Assembly (NCBI GenBank): GCA_946886085.1
Contig: CAMPHX010000056.1
Coordinates: 1-7,317 of the forward strand
From: an uncultured Flavobacteriales bacterium
Lineage (GTDB): Bacteria > Bacteroidota > Bacteroidia > Flavobacteriales > Vicingaceae
DNA length: 7,317 nt
Direction of reading: 5' to 3'
Both the position numbers and the translations under genes were made by a program. Under the pieces are notes generated by a model. The model saw only the letters and a program-made list of their open reading frames with translations. It was not told the DNA's origin and searched no databases. Of the stretch, positions 5,750 to 7,317 are shown piece after piece. Positions within the stretch are counted from its first letter, which is position 1; each line of letters starts with the position of its first letter.

Positions 5750-7317
5750 TTAGTTTACCGCACTTGCTTGTTGAGTAGAAAAACCACTTACTCTATAGCC
5801 CGGTCTCATAGGACTAGTTTCAGCGTTAGAAAATCTTTTGTGAATAGCAATTTTTTCTTTAGGGTAATATAAGAAAATGTAAGAGCATTCATCATGAAGA
5901 ATTTCCTGAAATCTGTGGTTTAAGACAGCTCTTTTATCATCATCTAGTGTAATTCTAATAGAATCTATCAGCGCATCTGTTTGGTCGTTACCAAATCCGG
6001 TATAGTTAGAACCACCATTATAAGAAGCAGTGTGATAAATTTGTTTATGGTCAGTTGGTATAGGTGTGCTGATCCAAGCTCCATAATACATGTCAAAATC
6101 GTGTTGTTTGGTACTTTCTAAGAATATAGACCAATCTTGAGATAATACATTAACAGTAATTCCTACTTTTCTGGCTTCTTCTTGTAATAACAAACCAACA
6201 GCTTTTCTGCTATCGTTTCCTTGGTTATATAGGTAGTTAAATTCAAAATTTATTTTCTGACCATTAATAACATTATCTAAAACTCCATCATTATTAGAAT
6301 CTTCCCAACCTGCTTCTGCTAATAAAGCTTTTGCTTTTTCAACATCATAAGGGTAAGGAGTAATATTATTGTTGTATTGTTTTGTTTTGGCAGGATGAAT
6401 AGGTCCTATTGCTTTTTCTCCATAACCTAAAACAACCACTTCAATGATTTTATCTACATCTACTAAATGAGCTAAAGCTTGTCTAGTTCTTTTATCAGAA
6501 AACATCGGTTTTCTAACATTTAAACCTAGATAAGTATATGCCATTTGAGGAGGAGTATGAGCAACAAAGTTTTTAACGAATTTGTCAGACTTAGGTAAAT
6601 ATTGGAAGTCTTGAGGTTTAATACCTCTCATTACATCAACTTTTCCGGCAATAAGTGCTTCTTTAGCGGTAGTTTGGTCGTTAATGGTTTGGTAAATAAT
6701 TTCTGGAGGATATACCTCAAAATGCATTCCTTTTCCTTTTAATTGATCTCCCCACCAATTTTCTTTTTTAGTAATAATTAACTTTTGTCCGGTTTGCCAT
6801 TCTTTTAATAAATAAGGACCACAACCTTGAATAAATTTAGGGTCTCTTTGGTATTTTTCTGAATTAAAATCTGTTGCAAATTCTACAATTTTAGGGTTGG
6901 TAGCTAATTCAGGTGCATTTTCAGCAAGTTGTTTAATAGTAAATTCATCCATTAACCCTTTAGGATCATAAATATGTCTTGGCATTAAATCAATATCACC
7001 ACTTTGTACTTCAGCAAGAATATAAACATCTTTACAAACAAAAGTAAATTTAAGAGGGTCGTCTTCATAAAATTTCATATCCTCAATAAATTCAAAATAG
7101 GGTTTGTTGTTTAAGTTGTCAACTTTTGGATTTTTAATAACTTTTAAAGCAAATTCAACATCTTTAGCAGTAATTTGCTCACCATTATCCCATTTAGCTT
7201 CAGGTCTAATTCTATAAGTAATCAACATTCCGCCATCTTCAGTTTCTTCAATTTCCGGTCTGCTTTCAGCAACTACAGGGACTAACTCTAAGGTGTTGAA
7301 ATCTATTTCTAATAATG
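5750..7317 (-). CDS. Family 5 extracellular solute-binding protein of a peptide-type ABC importer (N-terminus outside the window)
   Basis: This is the periplasmic or lipid-anchored ligand receptor that delivers substrate to the two permeases encoded just downstream. The frame stays open to the right edge, giving 521 visible residues. The ATG at 7226-7228 is internal: the 29 codons before it encode family sequence (DFNTLELVPVVAESRPEI), so the signal peptide and roughly the first 60-100 residues are missing. Visible numbering starts at the edge. SBP_bac_5 features include AKWDNGEQITAKDVEFAL (about 40-57), GCGPYLLKEW (about 164-173), the hinge-region phrase AYTYLGLNVRKPMFSD (about 259-274) with RQALAHLVD after it, and EAGWEDSNNDGVLD (about 334-347), whose DxNxDGxxD loop resembles a calcium-binding site. 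The segment that usually contains a peptide-amine-binding Asp reads AWISTPIPTDHKQIYH (about 413-428) and departs from OppA/DppA. Ligand class is therefore uncertain. It is presumably the first gene of the transporter unit visible here. Confidence 0.93.
   Translation of the reverse strand, partial: LLEIDFNTLELVPVVAESRPEIEETEDGGMLITYRIRPEAKWDNGEQITAKDVEFALKVIKNPKVDNLNNKPYFEFIEDMKFYEDDPLKFTFVCKDVYILAEVQSGDIDLMPRHIYDPKGLMDEFTIKQLAENAPELATNPKIVEFATDFNSEKYQRDPKFIQGCGPYLLKEWQTGQKLIITKKENWWGDQLKGKGMHFEVYPPEIIYQTINDQTTAKEALIAGKVDVMRGIKPQDFQYLPKSDKFVKNFVAHTPPQMAYTYLGLNVRKPMFSDKRTRQALAHLVDVDKIIEVVVLGYGEKAIGPIHPAKTKQYNNNITPYPYDVEKAKALLAEAGWEDSNNDGVLDNVINGQKINFEFNYLYNQGNDSRKAVGLLLQEEARKVGITVNVLSQDWSIFLESTKQHDFDMYYGAWISTPIPTDHKQIYHTASYNGGSNYTGFGNDQTDALIDSIRITLDDDKRAVLNHRFQEILHDECSYIFLYYPKEKIAIHKRFSNAETSPMRPGYRVSGFSTQQASAVN

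Noticed and set aside
7226..7228. ATG taken as the start of the binding protein.
   Set aside because: The 29 codons upstream remain open to the window edge and encode recognisable family sequence, so the true start is outside the window.

Overview
The window looks like a piece of a Bacteroidota chromosome, probably Flavobacteriales-like. The DNA is strongly A+T-rich (about one third G+C by eye). Most starts lack a Shine-Dalgarno sequence. The TlpA-like exported protein, with its thioredoxin domain at the C-terminus, is of a kind common in this phylum. Genus and species cannot be read from the sequence.

All six genes lie on the minus strand, so transcription runs from the right edge to the left edge. 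In that order they are: a family 5 extracellular solute-binding protein whose N-terminus is outside the window (5750 to the right edge); a DppB/OppB/YejB-type permease (4243-5673); a DppC/OppC/YejE-type permease (2905-4239); pantetheine-phosphate adenylyltransferase CoaD (2395-2862); an exported TlpA-like protein with a thioredoxin fold (955-2391); and the N-terminal 288 codons of an unrecognised helical protein that runs off the left edge (1-866). Gaps are 76, 3, 42, 3 and 88 bases. The two permeases form one tight unit, and coaD and the TlpA-like gene form another. All could be co-transcribed. No convincing promoter or strong terminator is visible, and no gap exceeds 100 bases.

The first three genes encode the binding protein and both membrane subunits of a peptide/nickel/oligopeptide-type ABC importer. 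The ATPase genes are not in the window. The YejE-type permease carries the periplasmic N-terminal region seen in E. coli YejE, of the YejABEF microcin C/peptide importer. Both permeases are much longer than usual: the first has an extra periplasmic block of about 135 residues, and the second has about 80 extra residues that appear to add two membrane helices. CoaD is a complete housekeeping enzyme of coenzyme A synthesis. The TlpA-like protein has serine at both positions of the thioredoxin CxxC motif, so it is unlikely to be a disulfide oxidoreductase.

No mobile element, CRISPR array, tRNA, rRNA or recognisable new defence system is present. The points worth a second look are the enlarged permeases, the serine-for-cysteine thioredoxin domain, the atypical ligand-pocket segment of the binding protein, and the unnamed gene at the left edge.
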